Source of the DNA: an uncultured Muribaculaceae bacterium
Lineage (GTDB): Bacteria; Bacteroidota; Bacteroidia; Bacteroidales; Muribaculaceae
DNA: 48,419 bases
Direction of reading: 5' to 3'
Assembly (NCBI GenBank): GCA_910589425.1
Contig: CAJUSZ010000019.1
Location: forward strand, 1-48,419
Positions 17,050 through 26,241 of this stretch are shown here, in pieces. The stretch's first letter is position 1. Every line of letters begins with the position of its first letter. The position numbers and the translations under genes were made by a program. The notes beneath the pieces were generated by a model, which worked only from the letters and a program-made list of their open reading frames with translations, was not told where the DNA came from and did not search any database.

Positions 17050-18236
17050 TCATCAACCGTCTTCTGCGCAAGAATATGAGTCCGGCGAGGATTGCCGGTT
17101 TTGTGCTTTCAAATTTCATCGGCCTCGCCATAGTGGTGGCAGGGGTGCAGTTTTTCTGCGACGTCAGGTCGATCTATGCCGACGACGACAGTTTCATCAG
17201 GAAAGACTATCTTGTTGTCAATAAGAAAGTGTCGTCGGCAAATACGGTAGGCGGCGACGCGGCCGTGTTTTCCGAAGATGAGATCGCGGATCTTTCCTCC
17301 CAGCCCTGGGTGAGGGAAGTCGGGCGGTTCAGGTCGGTGGATTACCGTGTTACGGCCTCGGTCGAGGCCGGCGGACGCGGGATGTCCACCTATATGTTCT
17401 TTGAATCGATCCCCTCGCGTTTCATAGACGTGGCCGGCTCGCGCTGGGGCTACCGTCCCGGCTCGGCGGAAGTGCCTGTCATCATCTCGAAAGACTATCT
17501 GACGCTCTATAATTTCGGATTCGCATCCTCGGCCGGCCTTCCGCAGCTCTCGGAATCGCTGATGGGCGGAATGCCCCTGAGGCTCAGGATAAGCAGCGAT
17601 GACGGATCCCGCTCCGGAGAATTCTCCGGCAGGATAGTAGGATTCTCCAACAGGCTCAACACCATCCTTGTTCCCGAGGAGTTCATGGAATGGAGCAACA
17701 AGGAGTTCGGCGGCGGAAATCAGGAGCCGGGCACCTCGCGTCTGATAGTGGACGTCAGCAGTCCCGGCGACGTGGCCATCGCCCCCTACCTTGAATCCCG
17801 CGGCATGGAGGTGGCGGGCGACAAACGGGCCTCCCAGGCGTCGTTTCTGCTCAATGTGGCCACCGGAGTCATACTTGGTGTGGGAATCGTCATCACGATC
17901 CTGTCGTTTTTCATCCTCATGCTCTCGGTCTCGATCCTTATGGAGCGCAACCGTGAGAAGATCCATACATTGCTTATGCTCGGATACCCGCTTTCCGAGG
18001 TTGGTTCGCCCTACAGGCGCATGATAGCGTTGACATGCGTCTTGGCTCTGACGCTTTCACTTGGCGCGGTCTACGGGTTCAGGCTTACGTATATCGGTCA
18101 GCTCGAAGGGCTGGGCGGAGGCGGAAGTGTCTGGCCGGCGATATCGGCCGGAGCGGTTCTCGCCATTCTGACATCGGTGTTCAACATGGTGGCTGTGGAC
18201 CGCCGTATATGCGGTTCGTGGCGGCTGCGCAGATGA
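17046..18236 (+). CDS. ABC transporter permease (FtsX/MacB-like)
   Basis: A 396-residue membrane protein with one N-terminal membrane segment (about 17-38), an extracytoplasmic domain of roughly 220 residues, and three C-terminal segments (about 275-300, 325-345 and 365-385). This is the type VII ABC permease layout. The cytoplasmic MERNREKIHTLLMLGYP resembles the coupling loop of FtsX/LolC proteins. It is coupled by a 4-base overlap to its ATPase. Such systems usually perform envelope mechanotransmission or lipoprotein/peptide handling rather than import; which applies here cannot be said. Confidence 0.85.
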   Translation: MIINRLLRKNMSPARIAGFVLSNFIGLAIVVAGVQFFCDVRSIYADDDSFIRKDYLVVNKKVSSANTVGGDAAVFSEDEIADLSSQPWVREVGRFRSVDYRVTASVEAGGRGMSTYMFFESIPSRFIDVAGSRWGYRPGSAEVPVIISKDYLTLYNFGFASSAGLPQLSESLMGGMPLRLRISSDDGSRSGEFSGRIVGFSNRLNTILVPEEFMEWSNKEFGGGNQEPGTSRLIVDVSSPGDVAIAPYLESRGMEVAGDKRASQASFLLNVATGVILGVGIVITILSFFILMLSVSILMERNREKIHTLLMLGYPLSEVGSPYRRMIALTCVLALTLSLGAVYGFRLTYIGQLEGLGGGGSVWPAISAGAVLAILTSVFNMVAVDRRICGSWRLRR

Positions 18237-18349
18237 TTTCCGCCGTGGATGCTAAAATGAGTTAAATCCGATTTATAAAGGTGAAGATCAAGGGCTGAAA
18301 CATCGATCTTGTTAAGTAAATTTAGTTAAAACAGTTAATTAACACCGTT

Positions 18350-18384
18350 AAAATCCCGTTCTGGATTATTCAGAACGGGATTTT
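18350..18384 (+). terminator. Perfect-stem terminator before susC
   Basis: AAAATCCCGTTCTG (18350-18363) and CAGAACGGGATTTT (18371-18384) form a perfect 14-bp stem with a 7-base loop, followed by CTTTCT. It probably ends the lipoprotein-ABC transcript. It also lies where a -33 box for the susC promoter would be. Confidence 0.8.
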
Positions 18385-18389
18385 CTTTC

Positions 18390-18397
18390 TACTTTTG
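18390..18397 (+). promoter_or_regulatory. -7 box of the susC operon
   Basis: TACTTTTG fits TAnnTTTG. No TTTG or TTG is seen about 20 bases upstream, where the terminator stem lies. The promoter may therefore depend on an activator or an alternative sigma factor. The leader to susC is about 110 nt. Confidence 0.5.
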
Positions 18398-18416
18398 CCA
18401 CATTAGACAAGAGCGT

Positions 18417-18454
18417 CGCACGGGAATAGAGATTCCCTGGTGCGTGTGTTTTTT
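18417..18454 (+). terminator. Attenuator-like hairpin in the susC leader
   Basis: CGCAC-GGGAAT (18417-18427) pairs with ATTCCC-(TG)-GTGCG (18432-18444) as an 11-bp stem with a two-base bulge and a 4-base loop. A TGTGTTTTTT tract (18445-18454) follows. It begins about 14 bases after the predicted transcription start. As drawn, it would stop transcription about 50 nt into the leader unless prevented. Confidence 0.6.
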
Positions 18455-18513
18455 GAGAATATTCCGTAAAGAAACTATATAAACCCTTATGTATAACTAA
18501 ATCAAATTCTTGC

Positions 18514-21500
18514 ATGAAGAACTCTTGTTTTCATCTGAACCGGAAAGTATGGCTTTCGGCGGTAATGCTGCTTGTGGCCTTTCTTCCCGCTTTAGCGCAG
18601 AAGATTACCGTCCACGGTCTGGTGGTCGATAATCTCGGTGAGCCTCTGATCGGAGCTACGGTCATGGAGAAAGGCACCTCCAATGGCACAGCGACCGACA
18701 TCGACGGCAACTTCCAGATCACCGTCGATCCGAAGGCCACGCTCACAGTCAGCTACATCGGCTACGATCCTCAGGAAATAGCCGTCAACGGACAGACAAA
18801 CCTTAAAATCACCATGTCGGAAAACTCCACCACGCTCAAGGACGTGGTGGTGATAGGCTATGGCTCGGTGAAAAAATCTGACGCCACCGGTTCGGTGGCT
18901 ATGGTGGTTCCCGACGAGGTGGACGCCAACATCGCCACATCAGCCCAGGATCTGCTGACAGGAGCCAGTCCGGGCGTGGTCGTTACGAGCGGCGGCGGCA
19001 GCCCCGAGGGCGGCGCCACGATCCGTATCCGCGGCGGCGCATCGCTCAATGCATCCAACGACCCTCTGATCGTACTCGACGGCGTGCCCTTGAGCAATGA
19101 CGACATAAGCGGCATGTCCAACCCGCTGGCAATGATAGCCCCGGACAACATCGAGTCGATGACTATCCTGAAAGATGCCTCGGCAACGGCCATCTACGGT
19201 TCGCGTGCGTCGAACGGTGTGATCATCATCACCACCAAGCGGGGCAAATCCGGACGCCCGCAGGTGAATTTCTCGGCCAATGTCAGTGTCAATACAGCCC
19301 GCAAGACTTGGAACGCGCTCGACGCCAACGCCTTCACCAAAATGATCAAGAGCTATTGGGGCGAGGATTCCGAGGCGTTCGCAGCCCTCGGCGGCGCCAG
19401 CACCGACTGGCAGAAAGAGATCCTGCGCACATCGGTAAGCCATGAGTACAACCTTTCGGTAGGCGGCAAGGCAGGTTTCCTTCCCTACCGTGTCAGCGGT
19501 TCGTACACGATGAACAACGGTATTCTGAAAAACTCGCAGATGCAGCGTGTTACGGCAGGCTTCAACCTCACTCCGGAATTTTTCGGCGGCCTGCTCAAGG
19601 TGCAGGCCAATGTGAAGGGATACTATATCCGCAACCGGTTCACCGACGAGAGCTGCACATCGACCGCGCTCGTGGCCGATCCGACACGCCCGGTTTATTC
19701 CTACTGGAAAAATGAGAATCCCGAGACTATGGGACGCTTCCCCTATCTCTACAACGGCTACAGCATCTCGGCCTCGGACCGCAACATCAACCAGCAGGGT
19801 GTGATGAACCCCGTGGCTCAGAACCAGGATCCGGACAACACCGCCGACATCTACCGTTCGAACGGAAATCTCCAGATCGACTACGCTCTCCATTTCCTCC
19901 CCGACCTTCATCTCAACCTGAACCTCGGCTATGACGTAACCAAGTCGAACAACAACATCTTCATCGCCGAGAACTCCCCCTCCAACTGGAACAACAAGGA
20001 TATCCGCGGCGGCGCCGGCACCCATTACCACAGCTACGAGCTGCGCCGCAACACGCTTCTCGATTTCTATATCAACTACAAGAAGGAATTCGAGGCTATC
20101 GAATCATACCTCGACGTGATGGCCGGCTATTCCTGGCAGCGTTTCGACAGCCACGGCAACAACAACGGAACCGTCTTCACCACCAACGGCTTCTTCGCGC
20201 CCAACACCCAGGGGGGCAACCTTGTGCCGATCGTCTACGATCCCGACGCGCCGGCAGGCACTACCGACGACCAGGTGGGCAAGTCGATCAAACCGGCCTA
20301 CTACTGGTCATCCGGACGCCTGCAGCTGATCTCGTTCTTCGGACGACTCAACTATACATTCAAGGACACATATCTGCTGACGTTCACTCTCCGCGACGAC
20401 GGCACCTCGCGCTTCTCCAAGAACAACCGCTGGGGTCTGTTCCCCTCCGTGGCTCTCGGATGGAAGATCAACAACATGGCCTTCATGGAAAGCGTGCGCG
20501 ACAACATGAACGAGTTCAAGCTCCGCCTCGGCTGGGGTCAGACCGGACAGCAGTCCGTAGGTGGATTCTTCGACTACATGGGACGCTACACCATGTCGCA
20601 GCAGGGTTCGTGGTATCCCAACATGTATAACGGCACATACGGCTACTACGACAACGAGGGGAAATTCATCACCCCCGACTCGCCTGTCTATTATCCCAAC
20701 GCCTACAACCCTGACCTGAAATGGGAAAACACCACCACATGGAACGTGGGTCTCGACATGGGCTGGTGGAACAACCGTCTGACCGTGGCTCTCGACTGGT
20801 ATCTCCGTCAGTCGAAAGACCTGCTTGCCGAAGTGCCCGTGGCTCCCGGCGCGACCACGACTAACCAGATGGTGAAAAACATCGGCGACCTCGAGAACAT
20901 CGGTCTGGAGGCGACGATCGGCGCACGCGTATTCGACACTCCCGATTTCGTATGGAACACAAGTCTGAACGTCGCCTGGAACAAGAACAAGATCACCAAG
21001 CTCAACGACAGCAACGACGATGACTTCCTGCTTCCCGTAGGCGGCATCTCCGGCGGCACAGGCAACAACTGTCAGGCTCACAAGGTGGGATACCCGGCAT
21101 TTACGTTCCGCCTCTACGAGCAGATCTACGACGAGAACGGCGATCCCATCGAGGGCGCATACGTGGACCAGAACGGCGACGGCATCATCAACGAACTCGA
21201 CCTGGTGATGAAACACAGCCCGGATCCCAAGGTTACAATGACCTGGACCAACAATTTCTCCTATAAGAACTGGGACTTCTCGTTCAGTCTCCGCGCCAAC
21301 ATAGGCAACTACATCTACAATGATGTGCGCGCCACCCGCACGGCCCGCAACATGACATGGCAGAACTCCGCCCTCCGCAATCTCGTGGACAGCGATTTCT
21401 ACTTCGACGCCCCCCAGTATTTCTCCGACTATTATCTGGAGAACGCCGGCTTCGTGCGTTGCGACAACATCACCGTCGGCTACACATGGCCCAGCCTGCT

Positions 21501-21657
21501 GAAAGACTCGCTCCGTCTCCGTCTCTACGGTGCGGTGCAGAATCCTTTCGTGATCACCAAGTACAAAGGGATAGATCCGGAGATCTACGGCGGAATCGAC
21601 AGATCCACGTATCCTCGTCCGGTGAGCTTCACTCTCGGCCTGATCGCCACATTCTGA
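18514..21657 (+). CDS. SusC/RagA-family TonB-dependent outer-membrane transporter
   Basis: A 1047-residue outer-membrane beta-barrel that imports oligosaccharides or other ligands captured by its SusD partner. The signal peptide is about 1-29 (AFLPALAQ). A carboxypeptidase-regulatory-like domain is at about 31-105 (GLVVDNLGEPLIGATV). The TonB-box/plug start DVVVIGYGSVKKSDATGS is near 110-128, with IRIRGGASLNASNDPLIVLDGVP in the plug near 173-195, and the barrel extends to a C-terminal aromatic residue (GLIATF). It heads a susCDEF-like operon with gaps of 47, 69 and 76 bases. No sensor, sigma factor or glycoside hydrolase gene is adjacent, so the ligand is unknown. Confidence 0.96.
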   Translation: MKNSCFHLNRKVWLSAVMLLVAFLPALAQKITVHGLVVDNLGEPLIGATVMEKGTSNGTATDIDGNFQITVDPKATLTVSYIGYDPQEIAVNGQTNLKITMSENSTTLKDVVVIGYGSVKKSDATGSVAMVVPDEVDANIATSAQDLLTGASPGVVVTSGGGSPEGGATIRIRGGASLNASNDPLIVLDGVPLSNDDISGMSNPLAMIAPDNIESMTILKDASATAIYGSRASNGVIIITTKRGKSGRPQVNFSANVSVNTARKTWNALDANAFTKMIKSYWGEDSEAFAALGGASTDWQKEILRTSVSHEYNLSVGGKAGFLPYRVSGSYTMNNGILKNSQMQRVTAGFNLTPEFFGGLLKVQANVKGYYIRNRFTDESCTSTALVADPTRPVYSYWKNENPETMGRFPYLYNGYSISASDRNINQQGVMNPVAQNQDPDNTADIYRSNGNLQIDYALHFLPDLHLNLNLGYDVTKSNNNIFIAENSPSNWNNKDIRGGAGTHYHSYELRRNTLLDFYINYKKEFEAIESYLDVMAGYSWQRFDSHGNNNGTVFTTNGFFAPNTQGGNLVPIVYDPDAPAGTTDDQVGKSIKPAYYWSSGRLQLISFFGRLNYTFKDTYLLTFTLRDDGTSRFSKNNRWGLFPSVALGWKINNMAFMESVRDNMNEFKLRLGWGQTGQQSVGGFFDYMGRYTMSQQGSWYPNMYNGTYGYYDNEGKFITPDSPVYYPNAYNPDLKWENTTTWNVGLDMGWWNNRLTVALDWYLRQSKDLLAEVPVAPGATTTNQMVKNIGDLENIGLEATIGARVFDTPDFVWNTSLNVAWNKNKITKLNDSNDDDFLLPVGGISGGTGNNCQAHKVGYPAFTFRLYEQIYDENGDPIEGAYVDQNGDGIINELDLVMKHSPDPKVTMTWTNNFSYKNWDFSFSLRANIGNYIYNDVRATRTARNMTWQNSALRNLVDSDFYFDAPQYFSDYYLENAGFVRCDNITVGYTWPSLLKDSLRLRLYGAVQNPFVITKYKGIDPEIYGGIDRSTYPRPVSFTLGLIATF

Positions 21658-21704
21658 TCCGGTCTGAATAATTAAACATATTCCAAACAAACTTGCTTTT
21701 CAAT

Positions 21705-23471
21705 ATGAAATCCATCATAAACAAACTCTTTATAGGCACCGCGCTTCTGGCTGCGGCAGGGCTCACATCCTGCGTCGGCGACCTCGACCAGCTTCCTGAC
21801 GATCCCTCCACGATCATGGAGCCATCATTCAAGGACAATCCGCGCGAGGCCATAGGCCGCGTAATGGCCAAATGCTATCAGGGACTCGCTGTCTCCGGAC
21901 AGACCGGCCCGGATGGAGACTGCGACATCAAGGGTATCGACGGCGGCACATCGCAGTGGACCCGCGGTCTGTTCATGCTCAATGAGTTCCCGACCGACGA
22001 GGTAATGTGGATATATGACGACGCCGGAGGTGTGAAAAATCTCACGGATGCCACATGGGGCACCGACAACGGTGTCAACTACGGCATATATTCCCGTTTC
22101 TATGTCCATATCGCCGTCTGCAACAATTTTCTCAAGGTGGCCCGCAGCCTCTCGGCCAACGGCGTCGAGGTAGGCGGCTCCGGTCCGAAGGCTATATCGC
22201 AGGAAGAGGTGGACCAGTTCTGCCGTGAGGCGCGCGCTCTCCGCGCTTATTCCTACTACAACGTGATCGACCTCTGGGGCCGCGGCGTAGTGGCATGGGA
22301 CGACATGGAATTCGGCTCGCTCCCGCAGCAGGCCGAGAGCCGCGCCGCTCTTTTTGACAAAGTGGTGGCCGATCTCGAGGATGTACTCGCCACATGGCCC
22401 GAGGATATCAACGGCGGCAACGTGGTCTATGGCCGTATTGGCAAAGACGCCGTGGAAGGTCTTCTCTGCCGTTTCTATGTCAATTCTGAAGTGTTTACCG
22501 GTGTTCCGCGCTGGAACGAATGCTGGAACCACGCGCAGAACATCATCAACCGCCACAAGACCGGCGGATATGTCCATCACGGCGAGACAACCGGCCTGGC
22601 TGTGGAGTATCTTTCACTCTTCTGCGGCAACAACGACAAGTTCATGCCCGGCGGAGCGCTTCCCGATCAGAACGAGATCCTGTGGGGCGTGCCTTACGAC
22701 GAGACCTACACCCAGCCTTACGGCGGAACAACATTCCTCTGCAACGCAGGTGTGATCGATGCCTCGACCGCAAAGCTCGACAAAGGATTCTGCAATCTGA
22801 GCTGGTACGGACTCGGCAACGGATGGGGCTGTATGCATGCCCGCCAGCAGTTGGCCGAGAAATTCGTCTGGGCCGACGGCAAAACCTCCGACAACCGCGC
22901 TTATCTCTGGCTGACGGAGAACGCCGGCTATACCATCACCAACAATGCGTGGAACAAATTCACCGACGGTTATCTCTGCATCAAGTTCACCAACCTGCTC
23001 TGCAACGCCGACGGGACGATGGACAAGTTTGTGGACGACAACGGGCTGAACCGTGCCGGACAGACTGAGAATATATGCACCAAGTATTATCCCAACACGG
23101 ATCTTCCTCTCATCCGCCTGGCCGACATATATCTGATGGCCGCCGAATGCACGCTCCACGGAGCAGGCAACGCATCGGACGGACTGAAATATGCCAACTT
23201 CGTTCGCGGCCGCGCCGGTGCATCGGAATGGATACAGTCCGACCTCAATGAAAACAGCATTCTCGATGAGCGCGCGAGAGAGCTTTATCTCGAGAGCGTG
23301 CGCCGCACCGACCTCGTGCGTTTCAACAAGTTCGCCGGCGGCTACACATGGAACTGGAAAGGAGGCTCACCCGCCGGAACGACACTCGATCCGTCGCGCA
23401 ACCTCTATCCGTTGCCTGCCAACGTGATTGCTATCTACGGTTCGAAAATGCAACAGAACCCCGGCTATTGA
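21705..23471 (+). CDS. SusD/RagB-family surface glycan-binding lipoprotein
   Basis: A 588-residue lipoprotein: signal sequence with Cys23 in GLTSC followed by acidic residues (VGDLDQ), consistent with surface export in Bacteroidetes. The SusD fold is suggested by QFCREARALRAYSYYNVIDLWG near residue 175, LIRLADIYLMAAECTL near 470, and the C-terminal ILDERARELYLESVRRTDLVRF followed by YPLPANVIAIYG. It forms the lid of the SusC transporter. The frame is open to a TTG at 21693, but ATG 21705 begins the signal peptide. Confidence 0.95.
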   Translation: MKSIINKLFIGTALLAAAGLTSCVGDLDQLPDDPSTIMEPSFKDNPREAIGRVMAKCYQGLAVSGQTGPDGDCDIKGIDGGTSQWTRGLFMLNEFPTDEVMWIYDDAGGVKNLTDATWGTDNGVNYGIYSRFYVHIAVCNNFLKVARSLSANGVEVGGSGPKAISQEEVDQFCREARALRAYSYYNVIDLWGRGVVAWDDMEFGSLPQQAESRAALFDKVVADLEDVLATWPEDINGGNVVYGRIGKDAVEGLLCRFYVNSEVFTGVPRWNECWNHAQNIINRHKTGGYVHHGETTGLAVEYLSLFCGNNDKFMPGGALPDQNEILWGVPYDETYTQPYGGTTFLCNAGVIDASTAKLDKGFCNLSWYGLGNGWGCMHARQQLAEKFVWADGKTSDNRAYLWLTENAGYTITNNAWNKFTDGYLCIKFTNLLCNADGTMDKFVDDNGLNRAGQTENICTKYYPNTDLPLIRLADIYLMAAECTLHGAGNASDGLKYANFVRGRAGASEWIQSDLNENSILDERARELYLESVRRTDLVRFNKFAGGYTWNWKGGSPAGTTLDPSRNLYPLPANVIAIYGSKMQQNPGY

Positions 23472-23540
23472 TCACAGGCTCACGGGTGGGATCACCCAAG
23501 AATCAAACCATCAATTTTTCAACAAGAGACAATCGTAACA

Positions 23541-24857
23541 ATGAAAAATAAACTGATAATCTCAGCAGCGGCGCTCGTGGCTGCAGCCGGTCTCGCCTCA
23601 TGCGTGGCCGACACCGAGCCGCGTCTTCAGAAGCCTACGGAATTCGTCCTCAACACTCCGCCGCTCGCCGACCAATTATATGTGTTTGACGCCGATGCCG
23701 CCGGCAACGCGCTCAACGACATCACATTCACCGTCAGCCAGCCTGACTATGGCGTGGGTTGCACCCCGAACTATACGGTCCAGGTGGCCCGTTCGGTGGA
23801 AGACTTCGCAAAATGGGACGAGCTTCAGAACATTCCCGCCGAAGACGGGGATGGAGAGGAGACCGTGGCCGACGGAGACGAGCCGGTTCTTCCGCTCGCG
23901 TCGATGGTGGACTTCACGACGACAAACGCCACCATCACGATCAATGGCGAGACATTCTGCGTGGCAGTCAACGAGATCTACGGCCTGACCCTGACCAACG
24001 CCAAAGACGCACCCCATCCGGTGGCTGTCCGCGTGCGCGCCGAGGTGGCCAACGCTCCCTACAGCGCCATCTGGTCGAACCCGATAACGATAAATGTGCG
24101 CTCCTATGTCAAGCCCGTGCCCGACAAAATATGGCTCGTAGGCGCTCCCAACAACTGGGCCATAGCTGGCGATCCAGACTGGGTGCTTGAGGAGACTGTG
24201 ATAGGCAACAAGCTTTATGTGGGCGATTTCACGATCCCCGAAGGGCAGTTCATGTTCCGGTTCTATGATGAACCTGGTGCGTGGAACAAGTTCTCCATCG
24301 GATCTCAGCTGGACGACGCCCCGATCGACATCACCGTGGACGGAACGGCTATCAGTACGCTTCCTGCCGATGGGATCACGCTGCCCTGCATCCAGACTGT
24401 AGGCAATCAGGCCGCCCAAGGATCATGGAATATCGCCGGCTGGAAAGGCGGAAAGGTTCATATCGAGGTGAATCTGAACAAAAACACGGTTCTTTTCGCC
24501 CCCGGCCAGTCGCGGAAGATATATGTTGTCGGCGCTTTCACCGGATTCAACATCAATTCAGAGGAATATGCCCTAAGCGAGACAGATGATAATTCAAACA
24601 TCTACACCGGCACATTCAACATCCCGGCCGGCCAGTTCGAGTTCAGGTTCTACAGCCAGCTTGGCGAATGGGACAAGGGATCGCTCGGAGCGGGGGAGCC
24701 TGACGAGAACTTCCCGATCACCGTGTCCGCTGCCGGATCCACGTTCGACGTGGTGGCAGACGGCAAAGGCAAATGGAACGACAGTTCGTGGGCCGGTGGG
24801 GAATGCTTCATCTCGCTCGACATGAAAACTAAAAAGGTAACATTCCAGAAACTCTGA
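23541..24857 (+). CDS. SusE/SusF-like surface lipoprotein with two carbohydrate-binding repeats
   Basis: A 438-residue lipoprotein (Cys21 in AAGLASC, followed by VADTEP). An N-terminal Ig-like SusE domain (about 25-190) is followed by two similar modules. One starts KIWLVGAPNNWAI near 197, the other KIYVVGAFTGFNINSE near 326. Each contains the pattern EGQFMFRFY or AGQFEFRFY, then a Gly/Ser/Trp-rich end. These repeats match SusE/SusF starch-binding modules. The gene is third in the SusCD operon. An alpha-glucan ligand is plausible but not proven, as no amylase is nearby. Confidence 0.85.
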   Translation: MKNKLIISAAALVAAAGLASCVADTEPRLQKPTEFVLNTPPLADQLYVFDADAAGNALNDITFTVSQPDYGVGCTPNYTVQVARSVEDFAKWDELQNIPAEDGDGEETVADGDEPVLPLASMVDFTTTNATITINGETFCVAVNEIYGLTLTNAKDAPHPVAVRVRAEVANAPYSAIWSNPITINVRSYVKPVPDKIWLVGAPNNWAIAGDPDWVLEETVIGNKLYVGDFTIPEGQFMFRFYDEPGAWNKFSIGSQLDDAPIDITVDGTAISTLPADGITLPCIQTVGNQAAQGSWNIAGWKGGKVHIEVNLNKNTVLFAPGQSRKIYVVGAFTGFNINSEEYALSETDDNSNIYTGTFNIPAGQFEFRFYSQLGEWDKGSLGAGEPDENFPITVSAAGSTFDVVADGKGKWNDSSWAGGECFISLDMKTKKVTFQKL

Positions 24858-24933
24858 GAAACCGGATGCGCCTGCGGGACATCTCCTGAAGGCGCATCCG
24901 CCCGAAAGAATCTCAAAAACTGACATATCAACA

Positions 24934-26088
24934 ATGAAAAATATCAATATATTCCTCCTCGGAGCCGCTCTTTGCGGAGTCATGGCCTCCTGTCAGCAGG
25001 ATCCGGGAGATCTCGGGATCGCGCAGACAAACCCGCAGGAACATGTAATAGAAGGAAGTTCGGCCATATCGCTGACCCTGTCGTCCGAGACCGCCGGAAA
25101 GGCCATCGACATAGACTATTGGCTGTCGATAAATCCCGCGGCATGCTTCGTGCCGGTGTTCGACGTAACCCGGTCCGATGTCTGCCCGGCCGACGCTGAA
25201 CTGAGCTACAGGCTTGAAGTGGCATCCGACGCCACCTACAGCGACGCGCGGGTTGTGGAACTCGTGGATAATTCCCCCGAGTCGGCTCCCGGCACAATCT
25301 TTGCCGTGGCTCCGGCGGCGCTTCAGGAAGCATTCGTCGGATTATTCTCCAAATTCGAGACAAACGAACGCGTTCTATATATCCGCGTGGCCGCTTTCAT
25401 GACCATCGCCACAGAAGGACTCTCCACCGGAACATGCGTCCGTCTCGGCGGAGCAGACCATTATTATCTCGCCGGACAGACCCTAACCGTGCGTCCGCAC
25501 GTGATTCCCGGTCTGGTAGCAGGCACGCCGGGTGCCGACGGCAAAGATCTGGCCGGTTCGATGAGGCTGCAGCGTAATGTCAACAAAGACGCCCCGGCCT
25601 ACGAGTATGGCGGCTTCGTGATGATCCGCAATCCGTTCACGATCGAGCAGATCGGCGACCTTGACTTCAAGCTCGGCTTAGCCGCCGACGGTAGCCTTTC
25701 GGCTTCGTCCTCCACCCAGATCCCGGTTCCCGCCGAAGGGGCAGGATTCTATTATGTGCTTATCTCAAGCACCGACGGACAGAACTTCTCTTATTCCGCA
25801 ACACGTCTCACCAGCGTGGGATGCATAGGCGATTTCAACGACTGGGGAGGCGACGTCGCTCTCACCCCGAACGCCGACGGCACCGTGTGGTCGGGCGAGG
25901 TGGATTTCGTCAAGGCAGGTGGATGGAAATTCCGCATGAACGGAGACTGGGCCATCTCTCTGGGAGAAAACCTTACGGATCTCTATCCTTTCGCCAAAAC
26001 GAATCTGGATCTTACGGAGGCGGGAGTCTACAGCGTGGTTCTCGACCTGAGCCGCCTTCCATATTCCGCAAGACTCACAGCCAGATAA
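24934..26088 (+). CDS. SusE/SusF-like outer-membrane lipoprotein
   Basis: A 384-residue lipoprotein (Cys20 in GVMASC, followed by QQDPGD). The N-terminal half looks Ig-like and has paired beta-rich stretches (SLTLSSETAGKAIDIDYWLS). The C-terminal 90 residues form one carbohydrate-binding-like module starting SVGCIGDFNDWGGD and containing AGGWKFRMNGDWAISLG. It is last in the operon and is followed by a GC-rich terminator. It has one C-terminal module where the preceding protein has two, so the two probably differ in binding valency. Specific ligand unknown. Confidence 0.8.
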   Translation: MKNINIFLLGAALCGVMASCQQDPGDLGIAQTNPQEHVIEGSSAISLTLSSETAGKAIDIDYWLSINPAACFVPVFDVTRSDVCPADAELSYRLEVASDATYSDARVVELVDNSPESAPGTIFAVAPAALQEAFVGLFSKFETNERVLYIRVAAFMTIATEGLSTGTCVRLGGADHYYLAGQTLTVRPHVIPGLVAGTPGADGKDLAGSMRLQRNVNKDAPAYEYGGFVMIRNPFTIEQIGDLDFKLGLAADGSLSASSSTQIPVPAEGAGFYYVLISSTDGQNFSYSATRLTSVGCIGDFNDWGGDVALTPNADGTVWSGEVDFVKAGGWKFRMNGDWAISLGENLTDLYPFAKTNLDLTEAGVYSVVLDLSRLPYSARLTAR

Positions 26089-26125
26089 TATAGGTTTGCC
26101 TCCGTGCAGGCCGATATAGCCATTC

Positions 26126-26163
26126 AAGGCGCGCCCCGGGTTTTAAAGGGGCGCGCCTTTATG
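26126..26163 (+). terminator. Terminator of the susCDEF-like operon
   Basis: AAGGCGCGCCCC (26126-26137) and GGGGCGCGCCTT (26148-26159) form a perfect 12-bp GC-rich stem with a 10-base loop, followed by TTAT. Confidence 0.85.
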
Positions 26164-26185
26164 GTCGGATGGTGTGGGGTGGAAG

Positions 26186-26217
26186 TTTGGAAATTATCAT
26201 GATTTTTTGTACTTTTG
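26186..26217 (+). promoter_or_regulatory. Promoter of sufB
   Basis: TTTG (26186-26189), a 20-base spacer and TACTTTTG (26210-26217) match the full Bacteroidetes consensus. The predicted transcript starts near 26224, leaving under 20 nt before the likely GTG start at 26242. Confidence 0.75.
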
Positions 26218-26241
26218 CCCCTCCAAATTGTTATTAATAAC

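Noticed and set aside
18283..18312. AAGATC/GATCTT hairpin after the ABC permease.
   Set aside because: Weak 6-bp stem without a T tract; the 14-bp stem at 18350-18384 is the better terminator.
20308..21690. Open frame of 460 codons opposite susC.
   Set aside because: Antisense shadow of a clear SusC gene; no domain seen.
26215..26241. TTG start for sufB at 26215.
   Set aside because: It lies within the -7 promoter box, upstream of the predicted transcription start.
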